A stretch of 64,000 nt of DNA from CAVPKN01 sp964588495 (GTDB lineage Bacteria; Chlamydiota; Chlamydiia; Chlamydiales; JAAKFR01), in assembly GCA_964588495.1 (NCBI GenBank), contig CAZPPS010000004.1:48424-112423 (forward strand), written 5' to 3'. A model generated the notes under the pieces. The model saw only the letters and a list, made by a program, of their open reading frames with translations, ran no database searches and was not told the origin of the DNA. The translations under genes were made by a program, and so were the position numbers. Below, piece by piece: positions 1 through 8,726 of the stretch; position 1 is the stretch's first letter, and each line of letters begins with the position of its first letter.

Positions 1-166
1 AAAAATGATTGATATCGAGGATCCGATCGGAAACGGTCTCCCACTCTTTGTTTTTCTGCAGATAATGAAGAGCTGCAAAAACAATCGGCAAAAAACCAAT
101 CACAATCACATAAATCAGAAGCCTAGTAACAGGGAGGGAGTTGATGAATTTTTTTATTTTACCCAT
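1..166 (-). CDS. GspM/PilO-like membrane protein, N-terminal part (runs off the window)
   Basis: An ATG at 166 opens a frame that stays open to the window edge (55 residues seen). It begins MGKIKKFINSLPVTRLL, followed by one hydrophobic helix (about residues 14-36) and then a charged segment. It overlaps the stop of the upstream gene by 8 bp (ATGGGTAA), so the two are translationally coupled. A short cytoplasmic tail, one transmembrane helix and a position directly after a GspL/PilM-like protein fit a GspM- or PilO-type inner-membrane subunit of a type II secretion or pilus-like machine. That role is inferred from position and topology; too little sequence is present to confirm the family. 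Confidence 0.6.
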   Translation of the reverse strand, partial: MGKIKKFINSLPVTRLLIYVIVIGFLPIVFAALHYLQKNKEWETVSDRILDINHF

Positions 167-1574
167 ATTTCGTTTTGTCTTTTAAATAAAATGAGACTTT
201 ATATTTACCTTTTACGGGAAGCCATTGAATTTCTTCGTTCGTATCAGCCAATGTTTTCTGATTTTTTAATGCTTCCTGAAAAATGCGTGCAGAAGCGGCA
301 TCTTTAGCGGTTATCTCTAAATCGACACGGACCTTATACTTTTCCTTTTTATGGGGAAAATCAGGGCGCTTAACCATTTGATAATGCATCGATTCTAAAG
401 TAATGAAAGCATTATCGCTTCCAGGAGTCTTTGAAAGAGCGGTCAGCCAGCTTAAGACTTCTTTAACTTTCGGTACTTGAGGGAAAAGGGAGAATGTTTC
501 AGGGCGCCCTTTAATTTGTTTTTCGACAGCATTGAGCTTGACGATGTAGTCTTCAAAATTTTTGCTGCTAACATCGGGAGCCATCTTTTCTGCTTTTAAA
601 AGGGCGTTATAACTCTCAACAATTGCCTCTTTTTTGTGCATCAGATGCATTTCCCCAAAAAAGCAGATGAGAGAGAAAAGAATGGTTGTCAGCATTAAAT
701 AAGCCACAATCGGCTTTTTCAGCCGCTTGAAACGCTTAGGATAGACGAAGGCTTTTTGCCGGAAATTGATTGATCTATCTGCTGCTGCAATGCCGATTGC
801 GAGGCCAAAATTGATGAGCTCATCCTGACTTAAAGAAAGGACCGGACTTGAAGGAAAAAGGACAGCTTTTCCGCTTAATTGCTGTAAAAGAGTCTTAAGC
901 TCAAGATTTTTTCCTAAAAAGTAGATGGCGTCAAAATTTTTGTTTTTTTGTGCGGCTGCAAAACTTAAGAAAGTTTTTTGAATTTCTGCAGTTAAGTCTT
1001 TTTTGTATTCTATCGATCTAAAAATCAGAGGTTCCTGTTTTTCCACAAGAACAAAGCTCAGCTCATCTTCCCCTTCATGGATCATCAAAACGGGGGTTCC
1101 TGTCTGAGGCAAAAATCTGGAAAAAGCAGCGAGAGCATGAGGTTTGGTGGTGACAGCTTCTGGTTCTAAATGGAGACTTTTTAGATCTTCAAGGTGATAA
1201 GACATGTGATCTTTGCGCACAGAAAAAATATTCAACTGTGAGCTGTTTTGTTGCTGCGATACGATTTTGGGTTGAATGATTGCCTTGTCCAAAGAATAGG
1301 GAAGAAGAGGCTCCACATGAAACTCAAGGGCCGCTTTGATGTCTTTTTGCTTCTTCAGCGCTATCTCGCAGGGCCTCAATAGGACATCGCGTGTATTGAG
1401 TGCAGACACCAAAATCTCATCCTTAAGATGAGAGAATTGATGAGGCGCATCCACTGCCGTCATTTCTTTTAACAAAGAGACTGTCCACCCTTTGCCTCCT
1501 CTGACGAGGCTTGCAAATCGGATGGTTTTTTTGTTGGTGTCAACACCAATGAATCGAGGTTGTAACTGAAACAT
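159..1574 (-). CDS. GspL/PilM-like secretion assembly protein
   Basis: 471 residues. The first ~260 residues have an actin-like fold pattern as in PilM/GspL, starting FIGVDTNKKTIRFASL and later LIHEGEDELSFVLVE. One transmembrane helix follows at about 288-310 (IVAYLMLTTILFSLICFF), then a ~160-residue C-terminal part ending in predicted beta strands, like the periplasmic part of GspL or a PilM-PilN fusion. Such proteins link the cytoplasmic ATPase to the periplasmic part of a type II secretion system. The start ATG at 1574 is followed at once by the conserved-looking beta strand. The downstream partner overlaps by 8 bp. Chlamydiae carry a gsp gene cluster, which supports the assignment; the exact subunit name is uncertain. 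Confidence 0.6.
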   Translation of the reverse strand: MFQLQPRFIGVDTNKKTIRFASLVRGGKGWTVSLLKEMTAVDAPHQFSHLKDEILVSALNTRDVLLRPCEIALKKQKDIKAALEFHVEPLLPYSLDKAIIQPKIVSQQQNSSQLNIFSVRKDHMSYHLEDLKSLHLEPEAVTTKPHALAAFSRFLPQTGTPVLMIHEGEDELSFVLVEKQEPLIFRSIEYKKDLTAEIQKTFLSFAAAQKNKNFDAIYFLGKNLELKTLLQQLSGKAVLFPSSPVLSLSQDELINFGLAIGIAAADRSINFRQKAFVYPKRFKRLKKPIVAYLMLTTILFSLICFFGEMHLMHKKEAIVESYNALLKAEKMAPDVSSKNFEDYIVKLNAVEKQIKGRPETFSLFPQVPKVKEVLSWLTALSKTPGSDNAFITLESMHYQMVKRPDFPHKKEKYKVRVDLEITAKDAASARIFQEALKNQKTLADTNEEIQWLPVKGKYKVSFYLKDKTKYG

Positions 1575-1692
1575 TAAATTAAACTGTGTTTATTGAATGT
1601 GAAATTATAAAAAAAATAAAAGTCTTTTTCAAGTAGATATTGTAGAAAATGTAAAAATGAGCTAGGATAATGGCAAAAAATTTTTTTGCACC

Positions 1693-1938
1693 ATGCGCTA
1701 TATTTTAAATATCCTCTTTACAGTCTACACCTTTATGCTGCTGATTCGCATCCTCGGCTCTTGGTTCCCCAAATTTTCTCAAAGTCAGTTTATGAAGTTT
1801 ATCGGCTTCTATACAGACCCCTATCTCAACTTATTCCGTAAGATCATTCCCCCAATTGGAGGAATGATGGATATAAGCCCCATGTTTGCATTTTTTGCCC
1901 TTCAAATCTTCCAATGGGTCCTTTTTTCAATTTTATGA
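1693..1938 (+). CDS. yggT: YggT family membrane protein
   Basis: 81 residues with two hydrophobic helices (about 3-25 and 62-81) flanking a loop with the family pattern RILGSWFP and later TDPYLNLFRKIIPP. YggT/YlmG proteins are small membrane proteins linked to osmotic tolerance and, in organelles, to nucleoid and division organisation; the bacterial function is poorly defined. The stop codon overlaps the preferred start of dusB (ATGA at 1935-1938), so both genes are probably co-translated. It is divergent from the GspL-like gene, with about 118 bp between the two starts that must hold both promoters. Confidence 0.85.
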   Translation: MRYILNILFTVYTFMLLIRILGSWFPKFSQSQFMKFIGFYTDPYLNLFRKIIPPIGGMMDISPMFAFFALQIFQWVLFSIL

Positions 1939-2894
1939 AAGATAATAACCAAGATCATAATCTCTTCGAAACCGTTTATGCCCCTCTTGCAGGATGTTCT
2001 GATTTTCCGTTTCGCAAAATGTCAGCGCGCTATAAGCCGTCGCTCATGTTTTGTGAGATGGTCAAAATGGAGGCTTTGATACGGCAGATTCCACAAACCC
2101 TTCAAATGCTCGAATACTCTGAGGAAATGCACCCGATTGGAGGGCAGATTTGCGGAAGCAACCGCTCTCTTGTAAAACAGGCAGCCAAGATCATCGAAGA
2201 TATGGGCTTTGACGTTCTCGATTTCAACTGCGGTTGCCCTGTCGATAAAATCACCAAAGATGGGAGTGGCTCAGGGATGCTGAAAAATCCTGAGCTTATC
2301 GGCGAGATGGTTGCCGATATGGTCGCCACAGTCAAAATTCCTGTGACTCTCAAAGTGAGAGCTGGATGGGATGACGATAGCATTAATGCCGCAGAAATCA
2401 CGAAAATTGCTGAAAAAGCGGGCGCCAAAGCCATCTTTGTTCATGGAAGGACACGGGAGCAAGCTTACAAAGGACCCGCAAATTGGGCTCACATTAAAGC
2501 CTGCAAGGATGTTGCGACCACGATTAAAGTCATTGGGAATGGCGACGTGTTTTCTGCAGAAGCTGCTATGAGAATGTATGAAGAAACTGGTTGTGACGGC
2601 GTTTTAGTTTCTCGTGGAACAATGGGACAGCCCTGGATTGTAGAAGATATCCGGCGTGTGGCCCAAGGATTGGAGCCTCTAGAAATCGATCTTTTGGAGA
2701 TGAAACAGGCCCTTTTGGATCATTTCGCCTATTCGACTCAATATAAGTCGGAGCGTGGAGCGCTTGTGGATATGCGCAAAGTGTGTTGCTGGTATCTCAA
2801 GAACGGGAAGGGAGCGCGCGATTTCAGGGGGCGGGCGAGTCACGCCACTACGTTGCAAGAAGTCGAGCAACTCATTCACGAATTTATTGTATAA
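1935..2894 (+). CDS. dusB: tRNA-dihydrouridine synthase, DusB type
   Basis: 319 residues from ATG 1935. An in-frame ATG at 1914 would lie inside yggT and is less likely. It is a TIM-barrel FMN enzyme that reduces uridine to dihydrouridine in the tRNA D-loop. Visible family signatures are APLAGCSDFPFR near the N-terminus, the catalytic-cysteine region DFNCGCPVDKI, the FMN-binding KVRAGWDD, the histidine in VHGRTREQ, and GNGDV followed by GVLVSRG. The length is typical of Dus proteins. The ATGA overlap with yggT indicates translational coupling. Assigning DusB rather than DusA or DusC rests on the overall motif pattern and on most bacteria with a single Dus having DusB. Confidence 0.92.
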   Translation: MKDNNQDHNLFETVYAPLAGCSDFPFRKMSARYKPSLMFCEMVKMEALIRQIPQTLQMLEYSEEMHPIGGQICGSNRSLVKQAAKIIEDMGFDVLDFNCGCPVDKITKDGSGSGMLKNPELIGEMVADMVATVKIPVTLKVRAGWDDDSINAAEITKIAEKAGAKAIFVHGRTREQAYKGPANWAHIKACKDVATTIKVIGNGDVFSAEAAMRMYEETGCDGVLVSRGTMGQPWIVEDIRRVAQGLEPLEIDLLEMKQALLDHFAYSTQYKSERGALVDMRKVCCWYLKNGKGARDFRGRASHATTLQEVEQLIHEFIV

Positions 2895-2896
2895 CA

Positions 2897-2950
2897 GGAT
2901 AAAAGGATGGAAGGATAATTTAGTTTTTTTATCCTTTTTCTCCTTTTATT
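2897..2950. repeat. A/T-rich imperfect hairpin between dusB and acyP
   Basis: The left arm (2897-2918, GGATAAAAGGATGGAAGGA) is imperfectly complementary to the right arm (about 2929-2950, TTATCCTTTTTCTCCTTTTA). The same GGATAAAAAG-type motif recurs in the arms of the hairpin at 26.5 kb. It could act as a transcript-end hairpin after dusB or be a degraded dispersed repeat. Confidence 0.5.
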
Positions 2951-2954
2951 TATT

Positions 2955-3239
2955 ATGTTAAAAAACATTTTAGAATTACATGCTATTTTTAGAGGCAAAG
3001 TTCAAGGAGTAGGTTTCCGTTGGACGCTTGTGGATCACGCTGAGAATTTCCAACTTGTCGGCACCGCTAAAAACCTCTCAAATGGCACTGTAGAAATCGT
3101 AGCTCAAGCCTCTAAAGAAAATCTTGAGGCATTCCTGGTGGCGGTCCAGCAAGAGCCGGGCCTTGCCCGCATCGACTCCATCATCACCACATATCGCCCC
3201 GCTAAACAGTTGTTCAACGACTTCCAAATTGTCCGATAA
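2955..3239 (+). CDS. acyP: acylphosphatase
   Basis: 94 residues, the full length of this family. Acylphosphatase hydrolyses acyl phosphates such as carbamoyl phosphate or 1,3-bisphosphoglycerate in the cytoplasm. The two signature blocks are present: GKVQGVGFRW, with the catalytic arginine (about residue 23), and the second block GTAKNLSNGTVEIVAQ, with the catalytic asparagine (about residue 41). It lies between dusB and the tyrP pair on the same strand, 26 bp before the next start, so co-transcription is likely. Confidence 0.93.
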   Translation: MLKNILELHAIFRGKVQGVGFRWTLVDHAENFQLVGTAKNLSNGTVEIVAQASKENLEAFLVAVQQEPGLARIDSIITTYRPAKQLFNDFQIVR

Positions 3240-3264
3240 TGTTTTTTCCTGTAATCTCTCTCGT

Positions 3265-4500
3265 ATGCAAAAAAAAGATGGTAGTGTTCTAGGGGGAATT
3301 CTTCTGATTGCGGGAAGCTGCATTGGGGCAGGGATGCTTGCCCTTCCAGTGATTACCGGAGTTGCAGGCTTTATTCCCTCTCTTGTCATGCTTTTTCTGG
3401 CCTGGATTTTTATGACAGCGACAGGGCTTTTGCTTCTGGAAGCGAATTTAACCCTTGGCCATAGCTTAAGCCTGATTTCGATTGCTGAGAAAACTTTGGG
3501 AAAACCGGGCAAGTTTTTGTGCTGGCTTTTGTTTATTTTTCTCTTTTATTCTCTCAGCATTGCCTATATTGCAGCCAGCGGTTTGATTTTGCAAACCATT
3601 TTGGCAGATCTGTTTAATATTTTTTTCCCTGCCTGGATTGGAAGCCTTTGTTTTACCCTGATTTTTGGGATTGTCATCTACATCGGAACCCGGCAGGTGG
3701 ATTATCTCAACCGCCTTCTCATGGTTGGGCTCATTGTAGCTTATTGTCTTTTAGTGATCTTGGGAAGCCGCCATATCCAGCTCTCCTATCTTGCGATCAA
3801 GTACTGGAAATATTCGTTTGCGGCGTTGCCTGTGCTTGTGATTTCCTTTGGTTTCCACAACATGATCCCCTCTCTTGCGATGTATTTTAAAGGGGATGTG
3901 GCCCGTTTGCGAAAAACGGTTGTCATTGGAAGTTTCATCCCCCTTTTGATCTATCTCGTTTGGGAAGTTGTGATGCTTGGAATCATTCCCATTCAAGGGA
4001 GAGAGGGACTTTTAAATGCTTTGGATCAAGGAGAGGTTGCAACGGGGGCTTTACGTGCAGTTGTGGGGGTCTCTTGGATCAATACGATTGCTCAAGCCTT
4101 TGCTTTATTTGCCATCATCACCTCTTTTTTAGCCCAATCGCTCTCTTTGGTCGATTTTTTAGCCGATGGGCTCAAAATGAAAAAAGTGGGACTTTCAAGG
4201 GTCACGTTGATTCTTCTAACACTTGTCCCTCCGTTTGCCTTTGCGTTTGCCTATCCTAAAATTTTCATTAAAGCCCTGAACTATGCAGGAGGCTTTTCAG
4301 CGGTCATTCTGTTTGGTGTGATGCCCGTTCTGATGGTGTGGATTTTGCGCTACAAACGTAAAGTAGCAACTCCCAAAATGCTCCCCTTTGGGCGCCTTCT
4401 TTTGATTTGTATTGCAGCCTTTGGATGTGCCGTTTTTGCTCTCGAAGCTGCTCAAGAACTAGGGCTTGGATTGACTCCTAAAATTGAGAATCTCGAATGA
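3265..4500 (+). CDS. tyrP: aromatic amino acid permease, TyrP/HAAAP family (copy 1)
   Basis: 411 residues from ATG 3265. The frame is open further upstream but that part overlaps acyP and is not hydrophobic. About eleven transmembrane helices follow. The N-terminal signature LLIAGSCIGAGMLALPVITG is the unwound helix-1 motif of hydroxy/aromatic amino acid permeases, which import tyrosine or tryptophan by proton symport. The stop overlaps the start of a second copy (ATGA at 4497-4500). Chlamydiaceae also carry two adjacent tyrP genes, in keeping with dependence on host aromatic amino acids. Whether this copy carries tyrosine or tryptophan cannot be read from the sequence. Confidence 0.9.
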   Translation: MQKKDGSVLGGILLIAGSCIGAGMLALPVITGVAGFIPSLVMLFLAWIFMTATGLLLLEANLTLGHSLSLISIAEKTLGKPGKFLCWLLFIFLFYSLSIAYIAASGLILQTILADLFNIFFPAWIGSLCFTLIFGIVIYIGTRQVDYLNRLLMVGLIVAYCLLVILGSRHIQLSYLAIKYWKYSFAALPVLVISFGFHNMIPSLAMYFKGDVARLRKTVVIGSFIPLLIYLVWEVVMLGIIPIQGREGLLNALDQGEVATGALRAVVGVSWINTIAQAFALFAIITSFLAQSLSLVDFLADGLKMKKVGLSRVTLILLTLVPPFAFAFAYPKIFIKALNYAGGFSAVILFGVMPVLMVWILRYKRKVATPKMLPFGRLLLICIAAFGCAVFALEAAQELGLGLTPKIENLE

Positions 4501-5690
4501 GAAGCCGTCTGATTGGGGCCATTCTTTTAGTTTCTGGCACCACAATTGGGGCCGGGATGCTCGCACTTCCTGTTACAACCGGTCTTGCAGGTTTTTTCCC
4601 CTCCCTTGTGATCATGAGCTTTATTTGGCTGTTCATGATGTTGACAGCCTTTTATTTCCTTGAGGTCAATTTGCGCATGCGTGGAGAGAGCAATCTGATT
4701 TCCATGATGCACAAAACCTTAGGCCGTCCTGGAGAAATTGTTTCGTGGATTGTCTATCTTTTGCTCCTTTATGCTTTAACTGCCGCCTATCTTCTTGGCT
4801 GTAGCCAAATCTTAAGCGATTTTGTCAGTCAGATTTTTTCCTTTCAGGCTCCTGAGTGGCTCTGGCCTGTGATTATCTTCGTTTTTTTTGGGGCGTTTGT
4901 CTATTTAGGGACAGAAATTGTCGATTTCCTCAACCGTTTTATGATGATGGGACTCGTCCTATCCTACGTTGCGATCATCTCCTTAGGTTGTTGCCGCATT
5001 GACTATTCGAAGCTTTTCTATCAGAACTGGTCTTTTTTGCTCCCTTCTGTCTCTGTTGTTTTAACCACTTTTGGCTACCATATCATCATTCCTACCCTCA
5101 CAACCTATCTGGAGCACGACAGTAAGCTCCTTAAAAAAGCCATTTTTATCGGTAGTTTGATCCCTTTTGTCATCTACATCCTTTGGCAGATGCTCGTGAT
5201 GGGAGTCGTTCCTGTGCACGGAAGTTTGTCTTTAAGCGAAGCCTCCGAAAAAGGGCTGCAGATCACATTTTTCTTAAAAACACTTCTTGCCTCTCAATGG
5301 GTGGGCTTAGCTGTCCGTAGTTTTGCATTTTTTGCGATTGTCACCTCCCTTTTGGGTGTTTCCTTAAGCCTTGCAGACTTCTTATCGGACGGTCTCAAAA
5401 TTAAAAAAACCCATGCCGGCAAGTTTTTTGTGATCTTACTCACCTTTATCCCTCCTCTGATGTTTGCGATTTTCTACCCTCAGGGGTTTATTGTGGCCCT
5501 CAAGTACGCCGGCATATTCGTGGTGATTCTGTTAGGCTTGGCCCCTGCTTTGATGGCGTGGTTTGAAAGATATGGACGGCAGGCCAAAGATTTTGTTAAA
5601 TCTGAATTTCGATTGGCAGGGGGAAAGCCTCTGCTGCTGATCACTATTGTAATCTCATTATTGCTTCTTGGAGTTGAGGTGTGGCTATGA
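4497..5690 (+). CDS. tyrP: aromatic amino acid permease, TyrP/HAAAP family (copy 2)
   Basis: 397 residues, paralogous to the preceding gene along its whole length (compare LVSGTTIGAGMLALPVTTG with the equivalent helix-1 motif of copy 1, and the shared SLSLADFLSDGLKIKK versus SLSLVDFLADGLKMKK). It has about eleven transmembrane helices. The tandem arrangement and 4-bp overlap show a local duplication kept as an operon. It lies directly upstream of trpS with another overlap, so amino acid uptake and tRNA charging are physically coupled. That hints at tryptophan as a substrate for one copy, but this is only an inference from position. Confidence 0.9.
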   Translation: MRSRLIGAILLVSGTTIGAGMLALPVTTGLAGFFPSLVIMSFIWLFMMLTAFYFLEVNLRMRGESNLISMMHKTLGRPGEIVSWIVYLLLLYALTAAYLLGCSQILSDFVSQIFSFQAPEWLWPVIIFVFFGAFVYLGTEIVDFLNRFMMMGLVLSYVAIISLGCCRIDYSKLFYQNWSFLLPSVSVVLTTFGYHIIIPTLTTYLEHDSKLLKKAIFIGSLIPFVIYILWQMLVMGVVPVHGSLSLSEASEKGLQITFFLKTLLASQWVGLAVRSFAFFAIVTSLLGVSLSLADFLSDGLKIKKTHAGKFFVILLTFIPPLMFAIFYPQGFIVALKYAGIFVVILLGLAPALMAWFERYGRQAKDFVKSEFRLAGGKPLLLITIVISLLLLGVEVWL

Positions 5691-6730
5691 AACGTATTAT
5701 ATCTGGAGACCGTCCAACAGGAAAACTGCATCTGGGACATTGGGTAGGCTCAATTAAAAATCGGGTGGCCCTGCAAGATAAGTTTGAATGCTACTTTTTT
5801 TTGGCCGACCTCCACACATTGACGACAAAGCCCACTCGAGAAGAGATTCTAGCGACGCGGCAACACATCCACGATGTGGTCCTCGATTGGCTAGCTTGCG
5901 GGATAGATCCCGCCAAATCCACGATCTATTTGCAATCAGCTATTCCCCAAGTTTTTGAGCTCAATCTAGTCTGCTCAATGCTCGTTTCGATCAATCGACT
6001 GACAGGATTGCCTAGTTTAAAAGAGATGGCACGCAACGCTAATATTTCCGATGAAAGCATTCCGTTTGGCCTTGTGGGCTATCCTGTGTTGCAAACGGCT
6101 GATATCCTGCTTCCCAAAGCGGAGATTGTCCCTGTCGGGAAAGATAACGAAGCCCACATTGAGCTTTCGCGCGACATCGCTCGCAAATTTAATCAATTGT
6201 ACGGCGAAGTTTTCCCTTTGCCTGAGGTGATGTTAAGCGAGACTCCCACACTCATTGGAATCGATGGGAAAGGGAAAATGAGTAAATCGGCCGGCAATGT
6301 AATTTACCTCTCTGATGATGCCAAAACGGTCGAGAAGAAAGTGAAAGGGATGTACACAGACCCGAATCGCATCCGCGCAGATGTTGCGGGGACAGTTGAG
6401 GGGAACCCTGTTTTCACGTATCACGACGCCTTTAACCCCAACAAGGATGAGGTTGAAGAGTTTAAGAAGCGCTACCGGGAGGGGACTATCGGAGATGTTG
6501 AGATCAAAAACCGTCTTGCTGAGGCGATCAACCAATATCTAGAGCCTTTCAGAGAGCGTCGCAAGCCCTTTGAGAACCAAAAAGGGATTGTGGAGAAAAT
6601 CATCTACGATGGAACGTTGAAGATGAGAGAGGTGGCCCAGGAAACTGTCAAAGAGATGCACAGCGCGATGGGCTTGATGGGGAGCTGGAACAAAATTTCC
6701 CGAACAGCAAGAGAGTATAGTGGAGTTTAA
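5687..6730 (+). CDS. trpS: tryptophanyl-tRNA synthetase
   Basis: 347 residues from ATG 5687, which overlaps the tyrP stop (ATGA) and has a GAGG Shine-Dalgarno about 7 nt upstream. A GTG two codons earlier (5681) is the alternative. It is a class I synthetase that charges tRNA-Trp in the cytoplasm. The HIGH-type signature is in RPTGKLHLGHWVGSI and the KMSKS loop is GKMSKSAGN, with the dimer Rossmann-fold length typical of bacterial TrpRS. Its C-terminus overlaps uvrB by 11 bp. The trpS-uvrB pair is also adjacent in Chlamydia trachomatis (CT585-CT586). Confidence 0.96.
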   Translation: MKRIISGDRPTGKLHLGHWVGSIKNRVALQDKFECYFFLADLHTLTTKPTREEILATRQHIHDVVLDWLACGIDPAKSTIYLQSAIPQVFELNLVCSMLVSINRLTGLPSLKEMARNANISDESIPFGLVGYPVLQTADILLPKAEIVPVGKDNEAHIELSRDIARKFNQLYGEVFPLPEVMLSETPTLIGIDGKGKMSKSAGNVIYLSDDAKTVEKKVKGMYTDPNRIRADVAGTVEGNPVFTYHDAFNPNKDEVEEFKKRYREGTIGDVEIKNRLAEAINQYLEPFRERRKPFENQKGIVEKIIYDGTLKMREVAQETVKEMHSAMGLMGSWNKISRTAREYSGV

Positions 6731-8726
6731 ACTACACACAGAATATCAACCCCGCGGAGATCAGCCGGCAGCTATTGATAAGCTCACCGAAGGTGTTCTC
6801 CGTGGAAAAAAAGGGCAAATTCTTCAGGGAATTACCGGTTCTGGCAAAACATTTACCATGGCCAATGTAATCCAAAGAGTTCAGCGGCCCACTCTTATCC
6901 TTGCCCACAACAAAACCTTAGCTGCTCAGCTCTTTCAAGAGTTTAAAGGCTTCTTTCCGGAAAACGCTGTCGAATATTTTGTCTCCTATTACGACTACTA
7001 TCAGCCAGAGGCCTACATTGCCCGGACAGATACCTACATCGAAAAGGATCTGGCCATTAACGATGAAATCGACAAAATGCGCCTCTCCACGACCCGTTCT
7101 TTGCTAGAAAGAAGAGATGTGATCATCGTCGCTTCTGTGTCTTGTATCTACGGTTTGGGAATGCCGGAGCACTATGCCAAAATGCTTTTGACCTTCAAAG
7201 TCGGCGAGAAAAAAAGACGGGATATGGTCCTCCTCCATTTAGTGGAGATGCACTATAAGCGCAACGACATGGATTTCTACCGGGGAATTTTCAGAGTGCG
7301 GGGCGACATTTTGGAGATCTATCCTGCCTATGAAGAGGATTTAGCTTACAGAATTGAGTTTTTCGATGAAGAGATCGAAAGAATCAGCGAAATCGATCCC
7401 TTGACCGGCAAAGTGAAACAGAGATTAGACCAATTTACCCTCTATCCGGGCTCTCACTATGTTACTCCCGAAGAAGTGAGGGTGAAAGCTCAGGAAACCA
7501 TCAAAGCAGAGCTTGCCGAAAGGATGGCCTTTTTTGAGCATGAAAACAGGTTACTTGAACGGGAAAGGATCCAGCAGCGCACGCTCTACGATCTTGAAAT
7601 GCTCAAAGAAATAGGCTTTTGTAAGGGCGTCGAAAACTATTCCCGCCATTTTTCGGGAAGAAATCCCGGGGATGCCCCACCTTGCTTGCTCGATTATTTC
7701 CCTGATGACTACCTTTTTGTGATCGACGAATCGCACCAGACGATCCCGCAGCTCCATGCGATGTATAACGGAGACCGTGCCCGTAAAACGGCTCTCGTCG
7801 ACTTCGGCTTTAGACTCCCATCAGCCTACGATAACCGCCCTTTGCGCTTTGAAGAGACCTACGAAAGGATCTCCCAAGTCATTTACGTCTCGGCAACTCC
7901 GGGGAAGTGGGAAGTTGCAGAAGCGGATGGAGAGGTGATCGAGCAGATCATCCGCCCTACAGGGCTTCTTGATCCTGAAATTGAGGTGCGAAAAGCTGAG
8001 GGGCAAGTTGACGATGTCTTGGAAGAGATCCGCGCTCACACGGAAAAGGGAGGGCGGGTCCTTGTCACAACGCTTACCAAAAAGCTTTCTGAAGATCTCA
8101 CCCAATACCTTCTCGATCTCAATGTCAAAGCGAAATACTTACACTCCGATATCGACACGCTCGAACGTGTTCAGATCTTGCGCGATCTGCGCACAGGAGA
8201 ATTTGATGTCCTCGTCGGCATCAACCTCCTTCGAGAAGGCTTAGATTTGCCCGAAGTCTCCCTCGTGGCGATCTTGGACGCCGACAAAGAGGGTTTCCTG
8301 CGCAGCGAAACCTCTTTAATCCAGACCTGTGGCCGTGCCGCCCGCAATAGTGAGGGCAGAGTGATCATGTATGCCGATAAAATGACGGCTGCTATCAAAA
8401 GTACTCTTGCGATCACAGAAAGACGGCGCCAAATCCAGATGGAGTACAACACAAAGCACGGCATCATCCCCAAAACGATCAAACGGGATCTTGGCGTCGA
8501 AATGGGAGCCCCTAAAGAGATTCTCTACCACGAACTCTCAGAGCCAGTGATCACAGAACATGAGAAGAAAAACGAATACCTCACCCAAAAAGACCTCGAA
8601 AAGAAAATCAAAGAATACGAGCGGCTAATGAAACAAGCCGCCAAAGAATTCCGCTACGAAGATGCCGCCCGCTACCGCGACCTCATGCGCAAATACACTA
8701 ACATGGAAGTTAGGCTTGGCGATTAG
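6720..8726 (+). CDS. uvrB: excinuclease ABC subunit B
   Basis: 668 residues, starting at GTG 6720 inside the end of trpS. UvrB is the damage-verifying helicase-like subunit of nucleotide excision repair; it receives DNA from UvrA and recruits UvrC. Walker A is in GITGSGKTFT (about residues 39-48), the beta-hairpin block is FVSYYDYYQPEAYI, helicase motif II is in VIDESHQT, and the later helicase motifs are in LVTTLTKK and GRAARNSEG. The C-terminal UVR domain that binds UvrC is present (ERLMKQAAKEFRYEDAARYR). Full length with no missing motif. It converges on the hydrolase gene, overlapping by 17 bp. Confidence 0.97.
   Translation: MEFKLHTEYQPRGDQPAAIDKLTEGVLRGKKGQILQGITGSGKTFTMANVIQRVQRPTLILAHNKTLAAQLFQEFKGFFPENAVEYFVSYYDYYQPEAYIARTDTYIEKDLAINDEIDKMRLSTTRSLLERRDVIIVASVSCIYGLGMPEHYAKMLLTFKVGEKKRRDMVLLHLVEMHYKRNDMDFYRGIFRVRGDILEIYPAYEEDLAYRIEFFDEEIERISEIDPLTGKVKQRLDQFTLYPGSHYVTPEEVRVKAQETIKAELAERMAFFEHENRLLERERIQQRTLYDLEMLKEIGFCKGVENYSRHFSGRNPGDAPPCLLDYFPDDYLFVIDESHQTIPQLHAMYNGDRARKTALVDFGFRLPSAYDNRPLRFEETYERISQVIYVSATPGKWEVAEADGEVIEQIIRPTGLLDPEIEVRKAEGQVDDVLEEIRAHTEKGGRVLVTTLTKKLSEDLTQYLLDLNVKAKYLHSDIDTLERVQILRDLRTGEFDVLVGINLLREGLDLPEVSLVAILDADKEGFLRSETSLIQTCGRAARNSEGRVIMYADKMTAAIKSTLAITERRRQIQMEYNTKHGIIPKTIKRDLGVEMGAPKEILYHELSEPVITEHEKKNEYLTQKDLEKKIKEYERLMKQAAKEFRYEDAARYRDLMRKYTNMEVRLGD

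Noticed and set aside
3078..3512. 144-residue minus-strand frame opposite acyP and tyrP
   Set aside because: It lies antisense to two well-supported genes, has no family pattern, and its composition is that of a reverse-read membrane protein gene.
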